DNA of 64,000 nucleotides from Paenibacillaceae bacterium (lineage in GTDB: Bacteria; Bacillota; Bacilli; Paenibacillales; NBRC-103111): contig JAQSYI010000034.1 in assembly GCA_029256185.1 (NCBI GenBank), forward strand, positions 62,001-126,000, in the 5' to 3' direction. Numbering within the stretch: the first letter of the stretch is position 1; each line of letters starts with the position of its first letter. The notes under the pieces are model-generated. The model ran no database searches and was not told the origin of the DNA. It saw only the letters and a list, made by a program, of their open reading frames with translations. Position numbers and translations under genes: made by a program. Below are positions 51,568 to 60,604 of the stretch, in pieces.

Positions 51568-53208
51568 TTACCGCTTGCTGTAGCGCTCCAAAGCGGCTTT
51601 TTTGATCTCGACGGCACGGTCCAGCTTAACCGATTTCATCTTTTGGACGTAGGCATCGAAGGATTCCAAAGGCTCGGCGCCCAGAATGATCTTCAGGGTC
51701 ATCTCATCCACCAGCGTATCCACATCGGTCATAATTTTGGCGTACTCCGCACTTTCTTCCGGTGTGGGGGTAACCAGCGGAAGCTGATGCTTCGCCATGT
51801 CCGTCTTCTGCCAGACGCCGATGGCATCCTTTTGCTGCTGCAGCATCATGTATTGCTCCGTATAACGCTTATCCTGCACGAACGGACCCATGGTGTTGCC
51901 GCGGATATAGAGGGACATAGCCTGGGCGGGTGCCAGCTTGTCGGGATTGTTCATCAGCAGATCCGTATACTTGGGATAACCGTTCTCCATCTTGTAGCTG
52001 ACCCCTTCCGTTCCGAAGTTAAAGAACAAATGGCCTGCCTCGCTGTAGCCGTAATCCAGCATCTTCACTGCCAGCTCGGCATTCTTGGAGCTGGCGGAGA
52101 TAGCCACCATGCCGCCGGTGGAGAAGGAATAGTCCCGTTGCCCGAATTTGGGCGTATCCCCTTTGTTCAACACCGGATACGGGGTGCCGATTACAGAGGC
52201 CTTGGCATTGCTCGCCTGAAGCAGCGGCTGCCACTTGCCGATGCCTCCTCCCGCATTGCCCCATGTGGCGCCGGTTGCGCCTGTGGCGATGTTGGCGTCC
52301 AGCACCTTGGAATCCACGGTTGCGATATTCTTATCCAGCAGTCCGTCTTGGTACCATTGGCGGAACAGGGCCAGGAAGTCCTTGTAGCCCGGCTCTGACG
52401 GTCCGAATTTGACAACGCCGTTGTCCAGGAAGAAATCCCGGGTTACGCCGAAGGCGCCGACGAACGCGCCGTTGTTCAGCTCATTGAATACCCGGGGTTT
52501 GGCTACGAAGGAGATGGGAGCGGAAGCACCCTTCTTTTCCTTGAATGCCTTCAGCGTGGCGGTCCACTCCTCGATGGTCTGAGGAACGGGCAAGCCCAGC
52601 TCATCCAGCCAGTCCTGGCGGATAATCGGCCCCTGGAAGGTAATCAGGGAAGCGTCGCCGCGGATAAAGGGGAAGGAATAATAGCTGCCGTTATCCGTTT
52701 TGACCATTTTGTCGATCTCCGGATTGTCCTGCAGGAACTTCTTATAGTTAGGTGCATATTTGTCGATGAGATCGTTCAGCTTCATGATATAGCCGTCTTT
52801 GATCGCTTTTTCCGGACCTCCGGGGAAATTGAAGAAGTTGTACTCCACCATATCGGGCAGTTCCCCGGAAGCCAGCATGACATTGAAGGATTCGTTGACT
52901 TGATTGGTGGGCGGCGCAGTGAAATTCAGCTTGACCCCTGTGACCTTCTGCCATTCCTGATAGAAGGGAACGTCGGCATGAGAGGATTTCAGTCCGACCA
53001 GATTGTTGGGGAGCGCCCCCCAATAAGTCAAGGTTTTATCCGTCTGAATGGGATAGGTCGTTGCCTCCCCCGAAGCCGTGCCGGTTGCGGCAGGCGATGC
53101 GGAAGGAACGGCGCTGTTGCCGTCGTCCTTGCCGGAACATCCTATAAGTGTACTGCCCATCATGATTGCAGCCAAAAGAACGGATACTGTTTTCTGTCTC
53201 TTGATCAC
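51568..53208 (-). CDS. Extracellular solute-binding lipoprotein (locus 2)
   Basis: A 546-residue lipoprotein, LplA/YtcQ type. Lipobox LIGC (Cys ~24), Ser/Ala spacer, then TLTYWGALPNNLVGLKSSHADVPFYQEWQKVTGVKLNFTAPP and MLASGELPDMVEYNFFNFPGGPEKAIKDGYIMKLNDLIDKYAPN. It captures the substrate for the two permeases that follow. GTG 53208 has AAAGGAGG 9 nt upstream. First gene of the operon, with palindromic operator candidates before it; the regulator gene upstream ends in its own terminator. Confidence 0.93.
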   Translation of the reverse strand: MIKRQKTVSVLLAAIMMGSTLIGCSGKDDGNSAVPSASPAATGTASGEATTYPIQTDKTLTYWGALPNNLVGLKSSHADVPFYQEWQKVTGVKLNFTAPPTNQVNESFNVMLASGELPDMVEYNFFNFPGGPEKAIKDGYIMKLNDLIDKYAPNYKKFLQDNPEIDKMVKTDNGSYYSFPFIRGDASLITFQGPIIRQDWLDELGLPVPQTIEEWTATLKAFKEKKGASAPISFVAKPRVFNELNNGAFVGAFGVTRDFFLDNGVVKFGPSEPGYKDFLALFRQWYQDGLLDKNIATVDSKVLDANIATGATGATWGNAGGGIGKWQPLLQASNAKASVIGTPYPVLNKGDTPKFGQRDYSFSTGGMVAISASSKNAELAVKMLDYGYSEAGHLFFNFGTEGVSYKMENGYPKYTDLLMNNPDKLAPAQAMSLYIRGNTMGPFVQDKRYTEQYMMLQQQKDAIGVWQKTDMAKHQLPLVTPTPEESAEYAKIMTDVDTLVDEMTLKIILGAEPLESFDAYVQKMKSVKLDRAVEIKKAALERYSKR

Positions 53209-53469
53209 AGTTGATGACCTCCTTTAAATTGGGTTGCCGGATAAGGTATGAATGCTTGCGCGCAGCTCATGCCTAAACTATAAGACCGCCACGCCGCTTC
53301 TGTATATCTTCAGTTCATCCAAAACGATTGAAATTGACGAACAGACGATTTGCAATTTGCCCAATCGGATAGGCAATCGGTCTAACTCCGTCCGTTTTTG
53401 CCCGGAAAACGGATAAATCCGTCTGTCTATGACTCAATTATTTCCCAAAACAACCCCGGGAATTTGCAG
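53209..53469 (-). promoter_or_regulatory. Promoter/operator region of carbohydrate locus 2
   Basis: About 260 nt without a gene. Seen: palindrome CCGTTTT-tgcccgg-AAAACGG (53392-53412) touching a second one, ACGGATAAATCCGT (53409-53422), and on the minus strand a direct repeat CCGATTG-N5-CCGATTG further downstream (~53360-53385). Such paired sites suit an AraC-type activator like the adjacent one, but no -35/-10 pair is convincing. Confidence 0.45.
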
Positions 53470-53509
53470 CAAAAAAAGCCCCTGCCCCGGACTTCCGGGA
53501 GCAGAGACT
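53470..53509 (-). terminator. Terminator of the locus 2 regulator gene
   Basis: Minus-strand stem AGTCTCTGC...GCAGGGGCT with an inner CCCGG/CCGGG pair (53477-53509), followed by seven T. Confidence 0.85.
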
Positions 53510-53528
53510 GTATGGTGTGCAGCCGCCG

Positions 53529-55907
53529 TTATTCATCTGTCGTTTCTTTATAACGGCCCGGAGTGATGCCCTCCTGCCTCTTAAAGGTGCGGATGAAGGT
53601 TCCCACATCATTGAAGCCTACGGCCTCCGCCACCTCGCCCACCGTCAGCCCTTTGTCGGCCATAAGCTCCTTGGCCCGGACAATTCTCCGCTTGTTCAGC
53701 GCATCCAGCAAGCCTTCGCCGGTATAATCCTTGAACAGCTTGGACAGATAGGTGGGCTTCATGTCAAAATGCTGCCCCAGCAGGGACACATTCATCCCGG
53801 GATCGGTATAACGCTCCTCGATAAAAGCCGACACCTCGCCGATCAGACTGTCCAGCGCCTTCTGACGGGATAATTGGACGTTCTGGGAGCGTTTGTCCGC
53901 GGCATATTCACAAGCCTGCCTCAGGATCACGTTCATCTGGGCTTGCATGTCCTGCAAGGTCTCCGCTGAGGTGAGCGCTTCAATCATCCGGGGGTTCTGG
54001 ATCAGGATGTTCTCCTGGACTGCCCCGATCTCGCCGATGCTCTTGATGAGGGTGCTCACCAGATCCAGCATCAGGACCCTTGCCACGGCCGCAGAAATGG
54101 AATGGCGCTTGAAGTTATGCTCCAGCACGCCCTCCAAGGTATGGCTTGCCGCGTCGAAGTCACCCACCTTGACAAAGTTAATCAGCTGCTGTTCCACCTG
54201 CATCGGATAATAATAACCCGGATCTGCCTCCGCCTGGGTGTTGTACTTCTGGATTTCCTCGAAAGGCAGGATCTCCCGCTTGCCCATCACCAGCTTGTAC
54301 TCCATGGCATACAACGCTTCCATATAAGCCTCGGGGATGCTACCCACTCCATGGCGGATGCTGCTTAGGGATACGGTCAGATGGATGGCATATTGATTCA
54401 TCAGGAACTCCTGCGCTTCACGGACGGCATGCAGCAGATCGCCCATCCGTCCTTCGGTGCTGTCTTCGGAGAAGCAGACCAGACAGGCCAGCGCATCATC
54501 CACATCGGCGACGTAACCGTGATGGCGCTTGTTCACCAATTCTTCAAGCACATTCGTAATAATAAAATGCATCAGCCTCAGCTTCTCCGCCGTATCCTTC
54601 CCCTGGACCCGCTCCAAAAACAGCTCATTATCCTCGGTATACACCACGACCACCGCAAAATCGTCCGAATCAAACTTCATGTGGAAGGTCGTGACTGATT
54701 CGTTGACAGGAATCTCATTATCCAGCTTCCCCTTCAGCAGTCTCATGACAAAGTTGGCCCGCAAAGTATAATGCTGCCGCTTCATCTGAAGGGCCATATT
54801 GTCCAACTCCAGCAAAGTGCTGTCAAGGGCATGCTCGATGTAGCTGAACTCATTGGCATTCTCCGCCTGGGCCACTCTGGATTTGCTGTTGAAGGCCTGT
54901 ACCAGACGCCGGACCGGATTGTAATTTCTTCTGACGAAGATATAGGTAAGCAGACCGCCCCCAAGGAGACTGAACAGGATGCTCATATAGGTCAGCTCCC
55001 GGACCAGCTCCGCCTTTTCCCAATACAGCTCGCTTGGAATCATGGAGACATATTTCAGCTTGGAGACTGTGGATTGGATGCTGAACACCTCGAAGCGGAC
55101 CCCGTTGTTCTCCCAAAGGATCAGGCCGGAGCCGCCGCTCAGCTCCTCATACGGAAAATGTGCAGGCAGCTCCCCACCGGAGCTGGAAACGAGCACCTGA
55201 TTATCCTCATTCATAATCAATACATGGCCCTTGCTGAACACCTCGATATTGTTGACGGCGCCCAGAATGCGGGACTGGTCGATCAGGATCACATTGGCCC
55301 CTGTGGGGCTGCCGTTCTCATAATCGTAGGTTCTGACATAGGCCAGCGCCTTAACCAGGGAACCGTTGTCATTAAGCCTGTCCATGGGGATGAAGCCGCT
55401 GAACTTCTGCCGCCTGACAATCGCCTGCCAGTCTTCATAGGACATGGACGGGGATTGATGCAGCTCCCCGTAGGCAAACTTGGCTTCGCGATGAAGACTG
55501 GGAAGAATCACCGTCTCCTGCGCGGCCAAGTACACGTAGAATTGGTCCACCATGGAATAAGCGGTCTTATACAGACCCAAATCCTTGGTTACATTGTGCA
55601 AGTCGTACATATAGTCCTGCGGAAACGTCCGGTACTTGTAGTTATCGATAAGCTCGCGCACTCTGGTATTCCAGGTCAGCTCGAAGTTCAGCCTGTCCAC
55701 CGTCTGAAGCTGCTTGTCCATCTGCTCCCGCAGCTGCTTCAGCAGGGAATCGTTGGCCAAGTGGATCTCGTCGCTGAGCATCCTGCTGGACTGAACATAT
55801 ACGATGATGCTCATGAACACAGGAAGCAGCAGCACAGCCATATAGGAAAGAAGCCAGGTCAGCAGTACGCTGCGTTTATTGAGCCACTTTCTCTTCTTCT
55901 TCTCCAT
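53529..55907 (-). CDS. Membrane-anchored AraC-family regulator, YesS type (locus 2)
   Basis: A 792-residue regulator with a helix at ~16-38, an extracellular sensing region (~40-290, Cache-like), a second helix at ~300-320, a long cytoplasmic linker, and a C-terminal AraC double helix-turn-helix (VSLLGQHFDMKPTYLSKLFKDYTGEGLLDALNKRRI and VGEVAEAVGFNDVGTFIRTFKRQEGITPGRYKE). Same plan as the locus 1 regulator but diverged in sequence. Start ATG 55907 (MEKKKRKWLNKRS) has GGGAG 7 nt upstream; the earlier TTG lacks one. It lies just upstream of the lipoprotein/permease/GH105 operon, its likely target. Confidence 0.9.
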   Translation of the reverse strand: MEKKKRKWLNKRSVLLTWLLSYMAVLLLPVFMSIIVYVQSSRMLSDEIHLANDSLLKQLREQMDKQLQTVDRLNFELTWNTRVRELIDNYKYRTFPQDYMYDLHNVTKDLGLYKTAYSMVDQFYVYLAAQETVILPSLHREAKFAYGELHQSPSMSYEDWQAIVRRQKFSGFIPMDRLNDNGSLVKALAYVRTYDYENGSPTGANVILIDQSRILGAVNNIEVFSKGHVLIMNEDNQVLVSSSGGELPAHFPYEELSGGSGLILWENNGVRFEVFSIQSTVSKLKYVSMIPSELYWEKAELVRELTYMSILFSLLGGGLLTYIFVRRNYNPVRRLVQAFNSKSRVAQAENANEFSYIEHALDSTLLELDNMALQMKRQHYTLRANFVMRLLKGKLDNEIPVNESVTTFHMKFDSDDFAVVVVYTEDNELFLERVQGKDTAEKLRLMHFIITNVLEELVNKRHHGYVADVDDALACLVCFSEDSTEGRMGDLLHAVREAQEFLMNQYAIHLTVSLSSIRHGVGSIPEAYMEALYAMEYKLVMGKREILPFEEIQKYNTQAEADPGYYYPMQVEQQLINFVKVGDFDAASHTLEGVLEHNFKRHSISAAVARVLMLDLVSTLIKSIGEIGAVQENILIQNPRMIEALTSAETLQDMQAQMNVILRQACEYAADKRSQNVQLSRQKALDSLIGEVSAFIEERYTDPGMNVSLLGQHFDMKPTYLSKLFKDYTGEGLLDALNKRRIVRAKELMADKGLTVGEVAEAVGFNDVGTFIRTFKRQEGITPGRYKETTDE

Positions 55908-56106
55908 CTCGATTCTCCCTGCCAATGATTATCCAATTGAATCCCAACTTTTATTCTACACGTTCGCTCCACTTTATTACAATTGGGGACAGAGGGAAAT
56001 TATCCGGCTCCGCCGGCCGGGCAATGTTCCTTGTTCCCGCATTGCCCGCGGCGCAGTAAGGAGCTTGGCAGAATACCGGTGAAAGCTTAACATCCCCTAT
56101 GCTCTC

Positions 56107-56811
56107 TTAAGCAGTCTCATCCCTGATGAGCAGATTGCGGTAGGTATACTTGCTGAAGGAGAAACGGAAGGAAAGGGCCACTCCCCCGGACTCGATGCCC
56201 ACCGTTCTTAATGACTTGCTCTTGACCTTGGCCCGTACCAGTGCCGCAGCAGCTTCGGGATCATCGCCTTCGACGGCGGCGGCTACCGCCTGGGCGAAGC
56301 TGCGGCTGAGCGACAGACTGCGGTACAACGGATATACCGCCTCCGCCAGCGCCCGGTGAGCCTCCGGCTCAAACACGGACTGGACCGTGCCGGGAGGAAT
56401 CGTCGTTCCGCTGCTGTATGATTTTACCGGATCGGGGAAGGGGAAGCTAATGAAATAGCCGATTCCGTTGGTAGCGGGATAATTGCGTCCGATCCGGGGA
56501 GAAGCGATCTTGAGCAGCCGCTCCATGCCGTCCAGATCCAGTTCCACCACAGCCTCAGACCACTTGCGGGCATAGGGGGCGCTGTCAGCCACTTTGCGGT
56601 AGAACGGAGCCATCTTCCGTGCCGTCTGCTGCAGCACTGACGCAAGTGTTGCCGCCGCTTCCGGTTTGACCGTTTTTTTATCCGCAGACCGTCCTGCCTC
56701 CGGTACCCGGCGCCCTCCCGCTGCAGTTCCGGGAACCCGGATTTTGCCTGCCCCTGCAATCCTGGCTTGGGGGTTAGCCCAATAAATACGGCCTGGTTGT
56801 TTGTCCATCAT
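56107..56811 (-). CDS. Hypothetical protein
   Basis: A 234-residue protein I do not recognise. A basic, low-complexity N-terminal third (~1-60) precedes a folded part with ELDLDGMERLLKIASPRIGRNYPATNGIGYFISFPFPDP and a C-terminal beta region IESGGVALSFRFSFSKYTYRNLLIRDE. No signal peptide or membrane helix. ATG 56811 has GAGGGG 6 nt upstream; the longer in-frame ORF runs through the divergent aminopeptidase gene and is not credible. It diverges from the M29 aminopeptidase with 156 nt between starts. Confidence 0.72.
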   Translation of the reverse strand: MMDKQPGRIYWANPQARIAGAGKIRVPGTAAGGRRVPEAGRSADKKTVKPEAAATLASVLQQTARKMAPFYRKVADSAPYARKWSEAVVELDLDGMERLLKIASPRIGRNYPATNGIGYFISFPFPDPVKSYSSGTTIPPGTVQSVFEPEAHRALAEAVYPLYRSLSLSRSFAQAVAAAVEGDDPEAAAALVRAKVKSKSLRTVGIESGGVALSFRFSFSKYTYRNLLIRDETA

Positions 56812-56967
56812 TGCCAGCCCCTCTTTGTTCAGCATTGTCCTTCTTAATACCGTATGGCAAACCGCTGCACATGTGAGGGCCATGGCGCAGAGACATAGAA
56901 TTCGGGCGAGATGTGGTAAGATGGAGAAGGAAGAAAATACATGTATGAATGGCAAAGGAGACATTTC

Positions 56968-58203
56968 ATGGAGAAGCAACGGTTTGAAACTTGCTTGGAC
57001 CGGTATGCAGACTTGGTTGTCCGCATCGGCCTCAATGTGAAGAAGGGCAAAACGCTCTGGATCAATGCCAATCTGGACAGTGCAGTCTTCGCGCGCAAGG
57101 TAGTGGAGAAGGCTTATCTGGCGGGTGCAAAGAACGTGCACTTGGACTGGAACGATGAAGCAGCCACCCGCACCAAGTACGAGCTTGCTCCGGACGAGGC
57201 TTTCACGGAGGTGCCCATGTGGAAGATAAAGGGTATGGAGGAGCTGATGGAGGGCGAAGGCAGCTATCTGCAAATCTATGCCCCCAACCCCGATCTGCTC
57301 AAGGGCATTTCCCCGGAGCGGATCGCTGCCGCCAATAAAGTCTCCGCAGAGGCGCACAAAACCTTCCGCAGCTATCTGTACAAAGGGACCAATATATGGG
57401 CGATGGCTTCTGTGCCCACCCCCAGTTGGGCGGCCAAGGTGTTCCCGGAGCTGTCGGCCGATGCGGCCGTAGAGGCGCTGTGGGAAAAGATATTCGAGGT
57501 AAACCGGGTGTATAGCGAAGATCCGGTTGCGGCATGGGAGGACCATCTCTCCTTCCTGACAGAACGGATGAATAGCTTAAATGCCAAGCAATACAAGGCG
57601 CTTCATTACCGCGGACCGGGCACGGAGCTCACAATCCGCCTGCCTGAGGGACATATCTGGAAAGCAGCCACCTCGGAAATTCCCGACGGAACCCGGTATG
57701 TGCCCAATATGCCCACAGAAGAGGTATTTACCATGCCGCACAAGTACGGTGTAGACGGCACGGTGGCAAGCACTCTGCCCCTCAACTATATGGGCAATGT
57801 TATCGACCGCTTCTCCCTGACCTTCGAGAAGGGACGCATTGTTTCCTTTTCCGCAGAAGAAGGCTACGAGACACTGAAGCGGCTGGTGGACATGGATGAA
57901 GGCTCCCACTATCTGGGGGAGGTCGCTCTTGTGCCCCACAAATCCCCGATCTCGGATCTGGGCATCATCTTCTACAATACCATGTTCGATGAGAATGCCT
58001 CCTGCCATCTGGCTGTCGGCAATGCATACCCCTATACCCTGGAAGGGGGAACAGCCATGACTCCTGAAGAACTGGAGACCCGCGGAGCCAACCAAAGCCT
58101 GACCCATGTGGATTTTATGATCGGCTCCGGCGGCCTGGACATTGACGGAGAGACGGCGGACGGCACCCTGGAGCCGCTCTTCCGCAACGGTAACTGGGTG
58201 TAG
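56968..58203 (+). CDS. M29-family (AmpS/AmpT) aminopeptidase
   Basis: A 411-residue metallo-aminopeptidase of family M29, cytoplasmic, releasing N-terminal residues from peptides. N-terminal domain: YADLVVRIGLNVKKGKTLWINANLDSAVFARKVVEKAYLAGAKNVHLDW. Catalytic part: PNMPTEEVFTMPHKYGVDGTV (metal-binding Glu and His), LGEVALVPHKSPIS (Glu, His) and IFYNTMFDENASCHLAVGNAYP (Asp/Glu, His), all family motifs. ATG 56968 with AAAGGAG 7 nt upstream, rather than the in-frame ATG 27 nt earlier. Monocistronic; a palindromic repeat follows. Confidence 0.94.
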   Translation: MEKQRFETCLDRYADLVVRIGLNVKKGKTLWINANLDSAVFARKVVEKAYLAGAKNVHLDWNDEAATRTKYELAPDEAFTEVPMWKIKGMEELMEGEGSYLQIYAPNPDLLKGISPERIAAANKVSAEAHKTFRSYLYKGTNIWAMASVPTPSWAAKVFPELSADAAVEALWEKIFEVNRVYSEDPVAAWEDHLSFLTERMNSLNAKQYKALHYRGPGTELTIRLPEGHIWKAATSEIPDGTRYVPNMPTEEVFTMPHKYGVDGTVASTLPLNYMGNVIDRFSLTFEKGRIVSFSAEEGYETLKRLVDMDEGSHYLGEVALVPHKSPISDLGIIFYNTMFDENASCHLAVGNAYPYTLEGGTAMTPEELETRGANQSLTHVDFMIGSGGLDIDGETADGTLEPLFRNGNWV

Positions 58204-58262
58204 AGGGCGGCGGGCTGCCGGACGGAAAATATCTGCTCCCCTTCATCCATATTATGGTATAA

Positions 58263-58353
58263 TTCGAAGATAAACGTCTGACGGTGTCCTCTGCCGCCGT
58301 GCGTATGTCAAGAAGTCGAGCAACTTCTCCGTTTATACTCTCTGAGACTTGAG
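58263..58353. repeat. Dispersed palindromic element, copy B
   Basis: About 90 bp between the aminopeptidase stop and the acetyltransferase start. Outer arms GATAAACG and CGTTTATA; inner hairpin GAAGT-cgagca-ACTTC. Matches copy A at 22918-22997 over its length, with about 10 extra nt in the variable central loop (TCCTCTGCCG). The last bases adjoin the AAAGGAG ribosome site of the next gene. Confidence 0.85.
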
Positions 58354-58371
58354 CAAAGGAGCTGACGTCAC

Positions 58372-58881
58372 ATGGCCATGATATTGGCAAGCTCGGAGCG
58401 GACCCGCCTGCGGGTTTCCCGCGCGAATGACCTGGATTTTGTACTGGAGGCAGAGAATCACCCGGATAACAGGAATTATATTGGCCAGTGGACCCGGGAG
58501 CAGCACCGTTCCGCACAGGAGGGCACCGATACCGTACATCTCATTATCGAAGCGGATCTGGCCCCCGCCGGGTACCTGATCATTGCAGGCTTGGAGCATC
58601 CCGCGCAGAGCATTGAGCTGATCCGTCTGGTGATTACCGACAAAGGCAAGGGATTGGGCAGGGACGCGCTGAGGCTGGTCAAGCGCTGCGCCTTTCACCG
58701 CTGGAACGCCCACCGGCTGTGGCTTGACGTCAGAAGCAACAACCCCCGTGCCCGTAAGCTCTATGAGGAAGAGGGCTTCGTTGTGGAGGGGACGCTGCGG
58801 GAATGCCTGAAGCTGCAGGATACATATGTGTCTGTGAGCATTCTATCGATTCTTGCATCCGAATACCGGGACGGCCATTGA
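58372..58881 (+). CDS. GNAT-family N-acetyltransferase
   Basis: A 169-residue acetyltransferase (GCN5-related, RimJ/RimL-like) with unknown substrate. The acetyl-CoA loop is VITDKGKGLGRDALRLVKRCAF (the Q/RxxGxG/A pattern as KGKGLG), followed by the usual HRLWLDVRSNNPRARKLYEEEGFVVEGTLRECLKL. ATG 58372 with AAAGGAG 10 nt upstream. A palindromic element lies just upstream and a terminator just downstream; apparently monocistronic. Confidence 0.92.
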   Translation: MAMILASSERTRLRVSRANDLDFVLEAENHPDNRNYIGQWTREQHRSAQEGTDTVHLIIEADLAPAGYLIIAGLEHPAQSIELIRLVITDKGKGLGRDALRLVKRCAFHRWNAHRLWLDVRSNNPRARKLYEEEGFVVEGTLRECLKLQDTYVSVSILSILASEYRDGH

Positions 58882-58910
58882 AGACAGGAGTATAACAGCC
58901 CCAAAATGTT

Positions 58911-58955
58911 AAACGGCAGAGACGGATTGTGTCCGTTCCTGCCGTTTGCTTTTTT
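58911..58955 (+). terminator. Terminator of the acetyltransferase gene
   Basis: AAACGGCAG (58911-58919) with CTGCCGTTT (58939-58947), inner GACGGA/TCCGT pairing, then GCTTTTTT. Confidence 0.9.
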
Positions 58956-58972
58956 CCCGGCGCGCGCCGCGT

Positions 58973-60604
58973 TTATTGTGTATGGCCGGTCTGCAGATTC
59001 TTCTTATACTCATTGGGGGTCATGCCGGTTACTTTCTTGAACACGGTGCAGAAATGCGGATAGCTGATAAAGCCGGTTTTCTCCGCCAGCTCGTAGTTCT
59101 TGAATTTGGCCGAAGCCAAATATTCCTTGGCCTTGCCGATGCGCTGAAGCGTAACAAAGTCAAGAAAATTACTGCCGGTCTCTTCCTTGAACAGATGGCT
59201 CAGATAGCTGGGATTCATGTGAATATGCTCGGCGACCCGGGTCAGAGTAAGATTCTCCCCCAGATGCAGGAGGATAAATTCAACCGCCTTCTGAATATCG
59301 GGATGCATCCCCTCATATCCTGTTCCCGGGCTGCGGGGCAGCCTGACCAGCACCGCCTCCAACGCTTCGAACCAAGGCTCCATGGGAGTATTGTCGGCCA
59401 GCGCAGTCCAGTCGCTGCGGTTTAAGGAAATAGAACCCGCCGCTTCAAGCCACAGCGCCGCATTGCGCTTCAGTATGCCCGGATGGGGGCGGCGCGCTTT
59501 AACCGAATCGATGAAGCAGCGCAAGCCTTCCAGACGTTCTCCGATATCCGGCGAGTTCCAGGATGCCAAGGCCTTGTCCTCCAGAAGCTTCCACCCCTGC
59601 GGGTCGATGCGGTCCCATACCTTGGTCTGAAAATCAATATAATGGTGAATCGGTCCCTGCTCATAAAACGCCGTTTCCGCAGCCAGCATGGCCTCCTGAA
59701 GTGTTTTGCGCAGCGGGCCGATGCCGGTGAAGGCGGAACCGATGCCGAATATGACGGATACGCCGAAGTACTTGTTCAGCCAATGGGACAACCGGTGATG
59801 CAGCTGCTGGATAATGGTCTCTCTCTGTGAGCTTCCCTCATGGGCGGGCAAGCCCAGCACCAGCATCGCCTCACCTGAGCGGTAAGGCAGAACAGTGCCT
59901 GCGGCCAGTTCCCGGATGATTTCGTAGGCGGCTTCCAGAATCGTATAGTCAAGCAGGTGATGGTCTGCTTCAGGATAGCGGGCATAGAATTGATTGCGCC
60001 GCACCAGCGTCATATAGATGCCGGTCACCAGCGGCTTGGGGCCGGTCCGGAGACCCAGCCAGGGGAACAGCTCGTCAAGCTGCCGCTCCCCCACATGCAT
60101 CCCCCGCAGCAGATCACCCAAGGCCCGCCGGCGGATCTCCCACATATGCTGGGCCATGATCTGCTCCGCATAACGGGCGCGGCTGCTCAGGCTCCGCTCC
60201 GCGCGGATCGTCTCGGCGCAAGTCCGAAGCGAGTTCTCGATGCTCTCCGCATTCATCGGCATCTTCACCAGATAGCTGAGCGCCTTCATCTCAACGGCAT
60301 GCTGGGCGTACTCAAACTCCTTGTGGGCGGTGAGGACGGCGAACCGCACATCGGGGAAGTCCCGTCTGAGCGTTGCAATCAGCTCCAGTCCATCCATCAC
60401 CGGCATGGTCAGATCGGTAAGGATCATATCCGGCTTATGCAGGGCGCATTTCTCAAGGGCCTGCTGGCCGTTCGCCGCCGTTGCCACTACCTCCATCCCC
60501 AACTCATCCCAGCGGATGTTGGAGATCAGCATGTCCACCACCATGTATTCATCATCAACGAGCAGCACCTTCAATTTGACCTCGGCCTCATGGCGGCTCA
60601 TCAT
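58973..60604 (-). CDS. yesN: YesN-type response regulator with AraC output domain (locus 3)
   Basis: A 543-residue regulator. Receiver domain 1-130 (LLVDDEYMVVDML; phospho-Asp in PDMILTDLTMPVMDG; Lys in YLVKMP), a long middle region, and a C-terminal AraC domain (~445-535, LTRVAEHIHMNPSYLSHLFKEETGSNFLDFVTLQRI and LAEKTGFISYPHFCTVFKKVTGMTPNEYKK). YesN/YesM pairs control carbohydrate uptake genes. ATG 60604 follows AAGGAGG by 7 nt and overlaps the kinase stop. The target is probably the divergent LplB/YtcP transporter. Confidence 0.94.
   Translation of the reverse strand: MMSRHEAEVKLKVLLVDDEYMVVDMLISNIRWDELGMEVVATAANGQQALEKCALHKPDMILTDLTMPVMDGLELIATLRRDFPDVRFAVLTAHKEFEYAQHAVEMKALSYLVKMPMNAESIENSLRTCAETIRAERSLSSRARYAEQIMAQHMWEIRRRALGDLLRGMHVGERQLDELFPWLGLRTGPKPLVTGIYMTLVRRNQFYARYPEADHHLLDYTILEAAYEIIRELAAGTVLPYRSGEAMLVLGLPAHEGSSQRETIIQQLHHRLSHWLNKYFGVSVIFGIGSAFTGIGPLRKTLQEAMLAAETAFYEQGPIHHYIDFQTKVWDRIDPQGWKLLEDKALASWNSPDIGERLEGLRCFIDSVKARRPHPGILKRNAALWLEAAGSISLNRSDWTALADNTPMEPWFEALEAVLVRLPRSPGTGYEGMHPDIQKAVEFILLHLGENLTLTRVAEHIHMNPSYLSHLFKEETGSNFLDFVTLQRIGKAKEYLASAKFKNYELAEKTGFISYPHFCTVFKKVTGMTPNEYKKNLQTGHTQ

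Noticed and set aside
56812..57546. 5' extension of the minus-strand hypothetical gene
   Set aside because: The added frame runs antisense through the M29 aminopeptidase gene; a good ribosome site and ATG lie at 56811.
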